Assembly (NCBI GenBank): GCA_030430845.1
Contig: JAUIKE010000034.1
Coordinates: forward strand, 1-58,815
Direction of reading: 5' to 3'
From: Bacteroidia bacterium
GTDB taxonomy: Bacteria; Bacteroidota; Bacteroidia; Chitinophagales; Saprospiraceae
Length of the DNA: 58,815 nucleotides
The notes under the pieces are model-generated. The model made no database searches. It saw only the letters and a list, made by a program, of their open reading frames with translations, and was not told where the DNA came from. Shown piece by piece: positions 1 through 7,685 of this stretch (position 1 is the stretch's first letter; every line of letters begins with the position of its first letter). The position numbers and the translations under genes are program-made.

Positions 1-17
1 TTTTTTAATATTCTCCC

Positions 18-135
18 GGACAGCAAACTTCAGTTTGCCCGGACAGCGAGCTTTAGCTTGCTGAAACTCGATGGAGTTGATATTCAGATGAGCAAGCTAA
101 AGCTTACTCTCCTTGCAAGCTGAAGCTTGCTGTCC
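18..135. repeat. Family A palindromic element, inverted pair
   Basis: Two arms of about 45 bp (18-62 and 90-135) lie in inverted orientation around a 27-bp centre. Each arm holds two small hairpin units, one like GCAAGCTTCAGCTTGC and one like GCGAGCTTTAGCTTGC, joined by a GGACAG/CTCCT-type linker. The same units recur at 25487-25530 and 55305-55430. The element starts 3 bp beyond the stop of the minus-strand gene at 139, so it could also act as its transcript end. Confidence 0.85.
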
Positions 136-138
136 AAT

Positions 139-1200
139 TTATTTATCTTCAACAAAAATCCCCCTTTCATTTAAATATTCTTTGGTGACGGGCCGGCCTT
201 GGAGGTCGTAGTACTGCCAGTTGGGAGCTCTTTGGGCAGTAGCAAAAGGTAATATGTCAGTACGAAAATATTTATTCTCTATTTCTTTACAACCATCATA
301 AGCACCTAGAGCAAGAAGCGCTCCATTTGGGTACCAATACGTCCATTTTCCTTTTTTTATGGCAAATAATAAGCCTCCATGGTTGTGTTGGTAAAAATGG
401 GTATCATAACCCCCTTCTGACTTCTTTTGTCCATTTTCATAGTAGTAAATCCAAAGGCCAGTTTTTCTGCATTCTTCCCTACCTCCTACGATATCCCCTT
501 TGCCTGAAATTTGTCCGTTAGAGTGATATTCGGTATAAGGACTTTCATTCACAAACTCTGCATTGTTAAACTTCAAAGCTAATTTTATCCGACCATTTGG
601 ATGAAATAAAGTGTAAGTGCTATCCAATTCTCCTTTCTTTAAATGATACTCTAATTTTTTATGGCCATTTGAGTAGTAGGAAATAGCTGGGCCATGTCTT
701 TGGCCCTGGTTATTGAAGTGGTGTTCCGCAATAATATTACCCTCGTTGTCCCAACTTTTTTCAACACCAACAGTAATTCCAATACCACAGCATTGCTCCT
801 TTTGATAGTGTCTTTGAGCTTGGTAAATCAGGATTCCCTTGTGGTTCCAGTTTTGAATTTTACCATGAGATTGTCCCTTATAAAACTCAAAAGAGACCCT
901 TTTTTTTCCTTGGAAATCGAAAATTACCATTGGGCCGTGCACTAAGCTATCTTTTACATGGAAAAAATGGGCAACCCTTGATGTATCCTGCTCATAAAAA
1001 CTGATCCACTTTCCATCTCTCGGAAAAGCCGGACGCCCTTTCCAGGAGGTTAGATATGGAGTTACATTTTCCATTGTACTATCCTGATCCTCATATCTCC
1101 AATACTCCTCACCCTCATAAATCACCTTCTCAGGAGGTCCCTCCTGGGCGGATAGGTAAATAGGAATGATGATAAAAAAGAAAAAGGTGCTTGGTTTCAT
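139..1200 (-). CDS. Secreted YwqK/MORN-like repeat protein
   Basis: About 353 residues from the ATG at 1200. An upstream in-frame start at 1254 is less likely, because the residues after 1200 (MKPSTFFFFIIIPIYLSAQ) form a clean signal peptide. The body is a run of repeats with the signature Y-x-x-NG followed by K/G-x-L-x-x-x (for example SNGHKKLEY, PNGRIKLAL, SNGQISGKG, ENGQKKSEG, PNGALLALG), typical of proteins annotated as 'toxin-antitoxin system YwqK family antitoxin' and of MORN beta-hairpin repeats. In Bacteroidota these are usually exported proteins of unknown role, so the antitoxin name should not be taken as function. It is followed at once by a family A palindrome. Specific function not known. 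Confidence 0.8.
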   Translation of the reverse strand: MKPSTFFFFIIIPIYLSAQEGPPEKVIYEGEEYWRYEDQDSTMENVTPYLTSWKGRPAFPRDGKWISFYEQDTSRVAHFFHVKDSLVHGPMVIFDFQGKKRVSFEFYKGQSHGKIQNWNHKGILIYQAQRHYQKEQCCGIGITVGVEKSWDNEGNIIAEHHFNNQGQRHGPAISYYSNGHKKLEYHLKKGELDSTYTLFHPNGRIKLALKFNNAEFVNESPYTEYHSNGQISGKGDIVGGREECRKTGLWIYYYENGQKKSEGGYDTHFYQHNHGGLLFAIKKGKWTYWYPNGALLALGAYDGCKEIENKYFRTDILPFATAQRAPNWQYYDLQGRPVTKEYLNERGIFVEDK

Positions 1201-1226
1201 AGGTTTAGTTTTAAAAAACAGGGTGA

Positions 1227-1631
1227 CTAATGCTCTTTCCCTTGATAGATCCACATTGACTGAGTTTCCCCAGCTCTTTCGAAGCCCATTTTTTTATAAA
1301 AATCGATGGCGCGGCCGTCAGCCACCAGCATCTGCATATGGAAATGGCGGTATTTTTCCTGTAGTTTTTCTACGATCATCTGGCCGATACCTTGTCCCTG
1401 GTAGTCAGGGTGCACAAGCAAGTGAGGGTAATACACGACCAGGTGGCCATCCGAAATGGCGTTGCCCAACCCTACTAGCTTGTCGTCCTCCCAGGCGGTG
1501 ACGAGGGCGTGGGAATTCAGGAGGGCTTGGTATAATGCATTGGGTTTCTCGGCGGCACTCCAGTGGTTGGCCTGATAGAGGCGGAGGATCTTTTCGCGGG
1601 GAATGTTTTTGTTGATGGAGATGGTAATCAA
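1227..1631 (-). CDS. GNAT family N-acetyltransferase
   Basis: A 134-residue single-domain GNAT fold protein. The acetyl-CoA pyrophosphate-binding segment reads VHPDYQGQGIGQMIVEKL (Q/RxxGxG/A type), followed by the usual late motif AIDFYKKMGFERAGE. The only usable start is a TTG at 1631: an in-frame stop lies 9 bp upstream and no ATG occurs before the core fold. It transfers an acetyl group from acetyl-CoA to an unknown amine, in the cytoplasm. It lies 26 bp upstream of the YwqK-like gene on the same strand, so the two may be co-transcribed, although their products act in different compartments. Substrate cannot be inferred. Confidence 0.88.
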   Translation of the reverse strand: MITISINKNIPREKILRLYQANHWSAAEKPNALYQALLNSHALVTAWEDDKLVGLGNAISDGHLVVYYPHLLVHPDYQGQGIGQMIVEKLQEKYRHFHMQMLVADGRAIDFYKKMGFERAGETQSMWIYQGKEH

Positions 1632-1686
1632 TTTTTTTCTTTAATAACGAAGGAGTACTGGTTTTCAATATGTATGTGCAGGGGAA

Positions 1687-1810
1687 GATATGTCATGATT
1701 AGACATGACATATCCTTTTTTTGGACATGGCATGTAGTGTTAAATATTGATAACCAGTTAATTGTGTCTATTCCGAGACATGACATGTCTAGACATGTCA
1801 TGTCTCGGAA
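1687..1810. repeat. ACATGWCATGT palindrome cluster, left part
   Basis: It contains an 11-bp-arm palindrome (1687-1697/1704-1714, arm GATATGTCATG), a degenerate half-site at 1723-1737 and a perfect 40-bp palindrome at 1771-1810. Each 20-bp half of the last one holds two overlapping copies of the word GACATGWCATGT, and its centre is TCTAGA. The perfect palindrome ends 8 bp past the stop of the minus-strand gene 1819-2313 and no T-run follows it, so it is more like a protein-binding or recombination site than an intrinsic terminator. Confidence 0.85.
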
Positions 1811-1818
1811 AACAGAAT

Positions 1819-2313
1819 TTAATAAATCGACATTTTTTGCAAATACCTGTCCTTTCTAATATAAAGCAGGATCAGATATTCGCCCTCTGGCAAATCGAAC
1901 TCTAATCTGGATCCTTTACTAATTGTCAGGCTTGGAATTAAAGTCTCCCCCTCTGAATTTGCGAGGCTGAAATCGGCGGTAGGGGACGCATCTTCCCAGT
2001 TGATTTGCAGCTTTTGAGTGCATGAATTAGGTGAGATTTCAAACTGGAGCTTAGAACCAGCGGTATTTGAAAGCTTCAATGTCCTTTTTGCAGCTGTATG
2101 CCCCTTCGACTCTTTCTCCGCCTTTCTCATTTTGCTGTGAGGATCGTAGGCATCCGGTAAGTCAATACTTGCCACAACTTCCTTTAAAGGGGAGATATTA
2201 GAAGTTTGTCCTCTAAGCAAGCCGGTAAAGCAGCAGGAAAAAAACAGCAGGATGATCAGGCATTTGTTGAAAGAAGCAAGTGTTTTCAGGCTATGGTCCA
2301 TTGAAGTGTTCAT
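1819..2313 (-). CDS. Small secreted protein of unknown function
   Basis: A 164-residue protein with an N-terminal hydrophobic segment (residues about 17-36, CLIILLFFSCCFTGLLRGQ) ending in a likely signal peptidase site. The mature part is about 125 residues, mostly beta, with one Cys. Its end (LPEGEYLILLYIRKDRYLQKMSIY) resembles the last strands of a type A T9SS C-terminal domain (G-x-Y-x-L...K...K), but the PNP motif expected earlier is absent, so I do not claim T9SS export. The gene is bracketed on both sides by ACATGWCATGT palindromes and diverges from the Crp/Fnr regulator, which suggests shared regulation. No family recognised. Confidence 0.65.
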   Translation of the reverse strand: MNTSMDHSLKTLASFNKCLIILLFFSCCFTGLLRGQTSNISPLKEVVASIDLPDAYDPHSKMRKAEKESKGHTAAKRTLKLSNTAGSKLQFEISPNSCTQKLQINWEDASPTADFSLANSEGETLIPSLTISKGSRLEFDLPEGEYLILLYIRKDRYLQKMSIY

Positions 2314-2409
2314 GTCTTTGATTTCTTGTGGTTAAACTTTGATTGCTTTTATTCCTGTATCGGATGAGGGAGGAAAAGGTCATCAAAGGGGGTGCAAAAA
2401 AGTTTGAAA

Positions 2410-2531
2410 GACATGACATATCTAGACATGTCATGTGCCTCCGAAAAGGACATGTCATGTGTTTGAGAGTGCTGATGGTCAATTTGTTATCTTCTTTTTT
2501 AAGGACATGTCATGTCTAGACATGACATGTC
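2410..2531. promoter_or_regulatory. ACATGWCATGT palindromes between divergent genes
   Basis: Three sites lie in the spacer between the minus-strand small secreted protein and the plus-strand Crp/Fnr gene: an imperfect palindrome centred on TCTAGA (2409-2438), a single half-site (2448-2461) and a perfect 28-bp palindrome (2504-2531, arms GACATGTCATGTCT). The last ends 60 bp before the regulator's ATG. The two-fold symmetry and repeated word suit a dimeric HTH regulator, and the adjacent Crp/Fnr protein is the obvious candidate (inference). Confidence 0.6.
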
Positions 2532-2591
2532 TCGATAAACAATCTCCATACCTCAATCGTTATTTCTTCATCCACCATATTCCACTTTTCT

Positions 2592-3179
2592 ATGTATGAA
2601 AAATTAAGACACTACATCTCCTCCATCGTTCCTTTCACTGATGAGGAATGGGCCGCCAAATTGCCATATTTGACTGTCCATGAAATGAATAAGGGAGACT
2701 TCCTCGTGAAAGAAGGGCAGGTTTGCAGGGCCGTGTATTTTATCGATTCGGGTATGTTCCGGACCTATAATCTGGTCGGCGATAAAGAAGTGACGACTAA
2801 TTTTTTCTTTGAGGGTAGCTATGCTTCGGATTATGTTAGTTTTATCACCCAAACTCCTTCTAAAGAATATATCCAGGCCCTCGAAAATTCTGTCGTCATT
2901 AGTTTTCCTTATGATCGCATGCAGGAATTGTACGAGCAATATCCTGCTTACCAAAAATATGGTCGCCTGACCGCCGAAAAGATCTTTACCAATATGTACC
3001 GCCGGCAGCAGGAATTCCTTTTTTTCTCCCCGAAAGAACGCTATCTGAATTTGTTAAAAAAGCGGCCGAAAGTAATCCGGCACATTCCACAGGTATACAT
3101 CGCTTCCTATCTAGGCATTACGCCCGAGTATTTGAGTCGCATTCGGAGTGAGTTAAAAAGCGAGGCTAATTTTTCTTAA
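2592..3179 (+). CDS. Crp/Fnr family transcriptional regulator
   Basis: A 195-residue regulator. Residues about 20-115 form the double-stranded beta-helix effector domain (KGDFLVKEGQVCRAVYFIDSG, the usual hydrophobic/glycine pattern). About 120-145 is the dimerisation helix, and 165-190 is the winged HTH (IPQVYIASYLGITPEYLSRIRSEL). The phosphate-binding GE...R cassette of true cAMP-binding Crp proteins is missing, as is common in this Bacteroidota subfamily, so the ligand is unknown and may be none. It is preceded by a perfect palindrome cluster that may be its operator, implying autoregulation. The next gene on the strand is 65 bp away and has its own possible promoter. Confidence 0.92.
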   Translation: MYEKLRHYISSIVPFTDEEWAAKLPYLTVHEMNKGDFLVKEGQVCRAVYFIDSGMFRTYNLVGDKEVTTNFFFEGSYASDYVSFITQTPSKEYIQALENSVVISFPYDRMQELYEQYPAYQKYGRLTAEKIFTNMYRRQQEFLFFSPKERYLNLLKKRPKVIRHIPQVYIASYLGITPEYLSRIRSELKSEANFS

Positions 3180-3211
3180 AAAATGTCAATGCGCCGGAAT
3201 ATTTTCCAGCT

Positions 3212-3219
3212 TACTTTTG
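3212..3219 (+). promoter_or_regulatory. Possible TAnnTTTG -7 promoter element
   Basis: The octamer TACTTTTG matches the Bacteroidota primary sigma -7 consensus TAnnTTTG, 25 bp upstream of the hydrolase ATG at 3245. No clear TTTG -33 box is visible, so this is a weak call. If real, the hydrolase is transcribed separately from the Crp/Fnr gene. Confidence 0.35.
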
Positions 3220-3244
3220 TCGGGAACCTAAAAATATTCAAACC

Positions 3245-4108
3245 ATGCACCCGATCGTCCAAAAATGGCTGCCAAGAATCATAGGAACTCAGATCAATGT
3301 TATGAGTTGGGTGGCGCCGAAAAAAGCTGGTCGAAAAGCCTTCGATCTATTTTGTACTCCTCGCAAGGGCAAACTTCGGCCCAGAGATGAGCAATACCTG
3401 GCTACGGCTGAGGATAATTTGCAAATCGACACGCCTCACGGGAAAATTCAAACCTACAGCTGGAATAATACAGGGGAACAAACTGTCTTGCTCATGCATG
3501 GCTGGGAGTCTAACTCAGCTCGCTGGCGCTTTTTGATTACCCAATTGCTCGAACAGAATTATCGGGTGGTGGCCATGGATGCGCCCGCACACGGGCAATC
3601 CGAGGGTACATTGTTCCACATGCCAAAGTATGCCGAAACGATTCATGATGTGATGCAACATTATCAGGTGGATCATATGGTCGGCCACTCCGTTGGTGGG
3701 ATGGCTACTATGTATTATTTGTCAAATAATGATTATCCCGACATCTCTAGTGTTATCATCATGGGTGCACCGGGTGAATTTGAACCCATACTGAAGCAAT
3801 TTTTTACTTTTCTAAGGCTGTCGGGGCGCTCCAGGAAAGTCATCTATCGGTTTTTTGAGCGAAAATTTGGTCATCACCCGAGTTACTTTTCCATTGATAC
3901 TTATGGGAAGGATCTTTCCATACCGGTGCTGGTAATTCATGATAAACACGATAAGGTGATTCCATTTAAAGCCAGTAGTTCTTATATGAAAAAACTGGAA
4001 GACGTTCAGTTGATGAGGACTCAAAAATTAGGGCATAGCTTGCAGGATCAGGCCGTTTTTGAGAAAATTCTGCATTTTTTTGAAGAGAAAGAGACGGTCA
4101 AAAATTAA
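3245..4108 (+). CDS. Alpha/beta hydrolase
   Basis: A 287-residue cytoplasmic alpha/beta hydrolase with no signal peptide. Visible: oxyanion segment HGW (85-87), nucleophile elbow GHSVGG with Ser149, acid in the HDKHDKVIPF strand (Asp236) and catalytic His264 in KLGHSL, so the triad is complete. It is likely an esterase or lipase-like enzyme; the substrate cannot be predicted. It lies downstream of the Crp/Fnr gene, and its stop codon is inside the left arm of a long perfect hairpin shared with the convergent ABC gene. Confidence 0.9.
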   Translation: MHPIVQKWLPRIIGTQINVMSWVAPKKAGRKAFDLFCTPRKGKLRPRDEQYLATAEDNLQIDTPHGKIQTYSWNNTGEQTVLLMHGWESNSARWRFLITQLLEQNYRVVAMDAPAHGQSEGTLFHMPKYAETIHDVMQHYQVDHMVGHSVGGMATMYYLSNNDYPDISSVIIMGAPGEFEPILKQFFTFLRLSGRSRKVIYRFFERKFGHHPSYFSIDTYGKDLSIPVLVIHDKHDKVIPFKASSSYMKKLEDVQLMRTQKLGHSLQDQAVFEKILHFFEEKETVKN

Positions 4109-4153
4109 GTGACGGATGCATGGCGGCCGTCGGCCGCCATGCATCCGTCACTT
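4107..4153. terminator. Long perfect hairpin between convergent genes
   Basis: A perfect 23-bp inverted repeat (4107-4129/4131-4153) with a single-base centre. It contains the last base pairs of both flanking stop codons: the hydrolase TAA at 4106-4108 and the ABC ATPase stop at 4148-4150. It lies exactly between convergent genes, which suits a bidirectional terminator, though T-runs are absent. The stem is far longer than most intrinsic terminators. Confidence 0.6.
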
Positions 4154-4822
4154 ATTAATTCTACCATCCTCCATTTGAATGATCCGGTCAGTTTTTTCGG
4201 CAAAATCAGGGTCGTGCGTGACGATGAGTAAGGACAACCGCTCGTCCTGACTCAGTTTTTTGAAAATATTGAATACGTTCTCGGAGTTTTTTTGATCCAG
4301 GTTGCCGGTGGGCTCATCGCCCATGATGATCAGCGGATCGTTGATCAGGGCGCGGGCAATGGCGACTCTTTGCTTTTCTCCGCCGGAAATCATGGAGGCT
4401 TTTTTATGAGCCAGATGAGGGATCCCTAGCATATCCAGTTTTTCCAAAGCGTCTTTTTTAATCTGAGCATGGCTTTTTTTCGCCAGTTTGCGGGCAGGGA
4501 ACATGACATTGTCCAAAACCGAAAATTCGGCCAGCAGATAGTGAAACTGAAACACAAAGCCGATCATTTCATTCCGGACCCGGGCTAAGTCTTTTCCGGA
4601 CTTTCCTGTTAGTTTTTCTCCGCCTAAAAACAATTCGCCCTCATACTCCCGGTCCATAGTGGATAAAATGTACAAAAGGGTGGATTTGCCGCAACCGGAT
4701 TTTCCCATAATAGATACAAACTGCCCTTCCTCTATCGAAAAGTAAAGGTCTTTGAGCACGTGGAATAACACAGGTTTTTTAAAGTATTTATTGATCTTTT
4801 TTGCTTCTAGTATAGGTGCCAT
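4148..4822 (-). CDS. ABC transporter ATP-binding protein (LolD/MacB type)
   Basis: A 224-residue nucleotide-binding domain that energises the adjacent FtsX-like permease. Walker [10 protein letters not shown] is at 40-48, the Q-loop Gln near 92, the signature ISGGEKQ at 145-151, Walker B IIMGDE at 165-170 and the H-loop His in VTHDPDFA. Length and sequence match the LolD/MacB/FtsE group. It is last in a three-gene operon (adaptor 6101-7204, permease 4832-6097, ATPase) with gaps of 3 and 9 bp. The set resembles tripartite MacAB-type exporters; cargo could be a lipoprotein, peptide or drug. Confidence 0.95.
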   Translation of the reverse strand: MAPILEAKKINKYFKKPVLFHVLKDLYFSIEEGQFVSIMGKSGCGKSTLLYILSTMDREYEGELFLGGEKLTGKSGKDLARVRNEMIGFVFQFHYLLAEFSVLDNVMFPARKLAKKSHAQIKKDALEKLDMLGIPHLAHKKASMISGGEKQRVAIARALINDPLIIMGDEPTGNLDQKNSENVFNIFKKLSQDERLSLLIVTHDPDFAEKTDRIIQMEDGRINK

Positions 4823-4831
4823 CCTCTATTG

Positions 4832-6097
4832 TTATTGTCCTCTAATGATTTTTACCGGATCGATGTCCTGGGCTCTGCGGGCCGGCAGGTAGCCGGCCAG
4901 GAATGTAGACACCAGCGCAAAGATGATTGCGATCCCATAAAACAAGGGGTTGAAATTAACCGGATAGGTGTTAATGGTAGGCAGTGCCTCCGTTTCAAAG
5001 GGGGCATTGTCAATCATCACTGAGCAGGCATATCCCAGTACCAACCCCAGCAAGCCTCCTACCAGTCCGATGATCAGTGCCTGGAAAATGAATATTAGCT
5101 TTACATCCAGGCCTGAAAAGCCGGTGGCTTTTAAAATGGCAATGTCATTCATTTTTTCGTAAATGAACATATTCAGAATATTGTAAATCCCAAAGCCGGC
5201 CACTAAGAGCAGCGTAATGGACACCGCATAAGTGATCAGGTTGCGGATGGTGGAGCCGGTATCGAATTGTGCATTGGCCGTTTTGATATCGATGGCCGTG
5301 ATTTGATAAAGCCGGCTGATGGTCGTAGCCATTTCCGGTGCTTCTTCCATGTCCCAGAGCTTGAGGTTGATGTCGGAAATGTAGTTGTTGCCCTCCCCAA
5401 GGATCTGCTGGGCCATTTTTAAATTAACGTAGCTTTGAACATCATCCACTTCAGCCAGGCCGCTCTGAAAAATTCCAACGATCTTTAATGGGAAAACACC
5501 TCTTCCCGGGCTGGTTATCTGAATCCGACTGCCTACCGAGAGAGACATTTTTTCTGCCAGGCCTGCACCCAATAAAATGCCGTTGTCTTGTTTCAGAAGC
5601 TCTTCCGGACTTCCTTCTACAATGTAATCTCTAAAGTTGAAAAGTCGTACTTCGTCCATTACCTGTATGCCGTTTAACAGGCCGTTGAGTTCAATGGGGC
5701 CGGCGATGTAAAACACCTGGGCAGATACCTGGGGCGTAACGCCTCTGACCCGCGCATCTTTTTTTAGATCCGAAATCAAGGGAAGGGCATTGTGAATACG
5801 AGCCTGGCTGTTTTTAGGCTTTACAGAACGAATGATGTTGAAGGCCGTGCTGAAGCCAGGTGCCTTTTCTACAGGCTGCTGATCGCTGGGTTTTATCTCA
5901 TTGAAAATATGGATATGAGGGGTTCTGTTGAGGATCAGCCCATCGAGTAAGCCATTCAGGCCCGTCATGAAGCCCATCAGGATGATGAAGGTGCCTATAC
6001 CAAAGGTGACGCCAAGGGCCGCCACGCTAGTTTGTTTGAACCTGGATAAGAGATTGGTTTTAGTGATGTCGAGCAGAAGCCGGATATTCGTTTTCAT
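4832..6097 (-). CDS. ABC transporter permease, FtsX/MacB type
   Basis: A 421-residue inner-membrane permease with the standard four-helix layout. TM1 is near residues 25-47, followed by a ~230-residue periplasmic MacB-PCD-like domain, then TM2-4 near 285-310, 335-360 and 390-412. The coupling-helix region (NDIAILKATGF) lies just before TM3 and would contact the ATPase. It ends DIDPVKIIRG, the usual C-terminus of this family. It sits between the adaptor and ATPase genes in a tight operon. Likely part of a mechanotransmitting exporter rather than a classic pore transporter. Confidence 0.93.
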   Translation of the reverse strand: MKTNIRLLLDITKTNLLSRFKQTSVAALGVTFGIGTFIILMGFMTGLNGLLDGLILNRTPHIHIFNEIKPSDQQPVEKAPGFSTAFNIIRSVKPKNSQARIHNALPLISDLKKDARVRGVTPQVSAQVFYIAGPIELNGLLNGIQVMDEVRLFNFRDYIVEGSPEELLKQDNGILLGAGLAEKMSLSVGSRIQITSPGRGVFPLKIVGIFQSGLAEVDDVQSYVNLKMAQQILGEGNNYISDINLKLWDMEEAPEMATTISRLYQITAIDIKTANAQFDTGSTIRNLITYAVSITLLLVAGFGIYNILNMFIYEKMNDIAILKATGFSGLDVKLIFIFQALIIGLVGGLLGLVLGYACSVMIDNAPFETEALPTINTYPVNFNPLFYGIAIIFALVSTFLAGYLPARRAQDIDPVKIIRGQ

Positions 6098-6100
6098 GAC

Positions 6101-7204
6101 CTAAGGTTTCAATATTTCAGTGCCGGAGTCGATGCCGGAGAGGATTTCGACTCTATTAATATTCCGATCGCCGATGCGGACGTTTACCTCCCCTGAGTCT
6201 GTCAGTACCTTATTATTGGGGAGTAAATAACTGGTCGGAATGGTTAAGGCCTTCGGTTTTCGGGCAATGATGATATTGGCCTCTCCGGAAAGGCCGGAAA
6301 ATAAGCGGGGAGGAGGTTGCCGAAACCGGGCTTCAGCTTTGAAGGTCTGGGTTAGGCTGTTTTTGGTAGGGTAAATTTTGTTCACAAAGGCCGAAAAGGT
6401 TTGCCCTTCAAAGGCATCCAGGGAGATGATTACTTCCTGGCCGGTTTGGACCTGCGCGATATCCACTTCATCAATTTGCATCTCGATCAGAAAGGAATCG
6501 GTTGCACCCACCTCTGCCAGTGGCTCCTGAGGGTTGATCAATTCACCTTCATTTTTGTGCAGGACATACACACGGCCGTTGATCTTGCTCAGGATACTGA
6601 AATCCTGTAAACTATTGACGGATTTTTTTAATTCATTCTGGCTTTGGCGAAGACTGTTTTCCAGTTCGAGCTTGCTTTTCTGCCATTTTTTATTTTGGGC
6701 TTTTAATTGATCGAGACTTAATTCATATTTCAGTTGTTTACTTTCTAATTCTGCTTTTGAGCCAATATTTTGCTCCCAGAGCCGCTTTTGGCGGAAGTAA
6801 TTGAGGGAATCCATTTGAAGCTGCTTTTTGGCCGATTCCATTTCTTCTTCTAAAAGAGAAAGCTGACTGGCTTTCCCACTCAGGTTCTCTTTCGCCAGGT
6901 CGGTCTTTAATTGGGCGGACGAAACAGTCAACTTCTGATTAGAGGCTTTGATTCTCGCTAAAAGCTGCCCTTCCGACAAAGTATCACCCTCCTTGATGTA
7001 CAGGCGTTCAATCGTTCCACTCACCTCGGGAAAAACGGAGTATAAATCATCCGGCTGTACCAGTACGGAAGCATAAACTGAAATGACCAGTTCTTCCACC
7101 TGGGGGAGGGTTTTTTCTGGTTCAGCAGTACAAGAAAAAAGGGCCAGGGCTATGCCGAGACTGAAAAGAAGAGCAAATAAGCGGTGACTTGTGCGAAAAG
7201 ACAT
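6101..7204 (-). CDS. HlyD/RND-type periplasmic adaptor lipoprotein
   Basis: A 367-residue adaptor with a lipoprotein signal (lipobox LFSC, Cys25). Then come a barrel/lipoyl half (EVSGTIERLYIKEGDTLSEGQLLARI), a long coiled-coil hairpin (about 80-205), the returning lipoyl half (INGRVYVLHKNEGELINPQEPL) and a beta-barrel. It would bridge the inner-membrane permease to an outer-membrane channel, but no TolC-like gene is present in the window. First gene of the export operon, 3 bp before the permease. The 96-bp upstream spacer shows no clear promoter. Confidence 0.93.
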   Translation of the reverse strand: MSFRTSHRLFALLFSLGIALALFSCTAEPEKTLPQVEELVISVYASVLVQPDDLYSVFPEVSGTIERLYIKEGDTLSEGQLLARIKASNQKLTVSSAQLKTDLAKENLSGKASQLSLLEEEMESAKKQLQMDSLNYFRQKRLWEQNIGSKAELESKQLKYELSLDQLKAQNKKWQKSKLELENSLRQSQNELKKSVNSLQDFSILSKINGRVYVLHKNEGELINPQEPLAEVGATDSFLIEMQIDEVDIAQVQTGQEVIISLDAFEGQTFSAFVNKIYPTKNSLTQTFKAEARFRQPPPRLFSGLSGEANIIIARKPKALTIPTSYLLPNNKVLTDSGEVNVRIGDRNINRVEILSGIDSGTEILKP

Positions 7205-7300
7205 TTCTACTTAGAGGTTTGTTGATACGTGAAAGTTAAGGTACTGCAGGAGGGCATCTTAAACAATGACGAACGTCAGAGTAGAAAATAATATTCCATG

Positions 7301-7627
7301 TTACTTACTTCCATTCGGCTTAATCGGCGATGCTGCAAAGGCCGCAACGATTATTGTAAGGATGGTGCAAAATAACCCTATAACGAAGAGGCTTGTCGAC
7401 CATTCCATCACATAAAAAGCCAATATGCCAAGCACTATATTTACAAATCCTCCAAACATCTCAATTTCTCCGATTCGATTCGCAATGGCCGTTTTATCCC
7501 TGAGTTGCGATTCTTTGAAGCCTGCAATGAGATGGTGGTTTTTATTCACCCGGATCGAATAGCCCAGGTAAAAAATGACCATTCCAATAGCAAGAATAAT
7601 GGTTGGAAGCATCCAGGGGAATTCCAT
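7301..7627 (-). CDS. DUF3784 family membrane protein
   Basis: A 108-residue protein with three predicted membrane helices (about 5-24, 55-73, 78-100). Between helices 1 and 2 it carries the conserved cytoplasmic stretch NKNHHLIAGFKESQLRDK, close to the LIAGYN...K motif of DUF3784. Function unknown for the family. The start gives the first helix at the N-terminus. It stands alone between the export operon and the S33-like hydrolase, both on the same strand. Confidence 0.75.
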   Translation of the reverse strand: MEFPWMLPTIILAIGMVIFYLGYSIRVNKNHHLIAGFKESQLRDKTAIANRIGEIEMFGGFVNIVLGILAFYVMEWSTSLFVIGLFCTILTIIVAAFAASPIKPNGSK

Positions 7628-7685
7628 ATTGAGTATTTTTTGATAGGAGAATTATATAATAAGGCCAAATGGCAATTTAAATCTT

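Noticed and set aside
1..138. CRISPR-like array from repeated GCAAGCTT words
   Set aside because: Repeats are palindromic arms in inverted orientation, with no regular spacers and no cas genes in the window.
139..1200. Antitoxin function for the YwqK-like protein
   Set aside because: The name comes from automated family labels; a signal peptide makes a cytoplasmic antitoxin role unlikely and no toxin gene is paired.
2291..2482. 63-codon minus-strand ORF
   Set aside because: Its sequence (HMTCPF, HMTCLDMSCL) is just translation of the ACATGWCATGT palindromes.
4148..7204. Complete tripartite drug efflux system
   Set aside because: No TolC-like outer-membrane gene is adjacent; only the inner-membrane and adaptor parts are supported.
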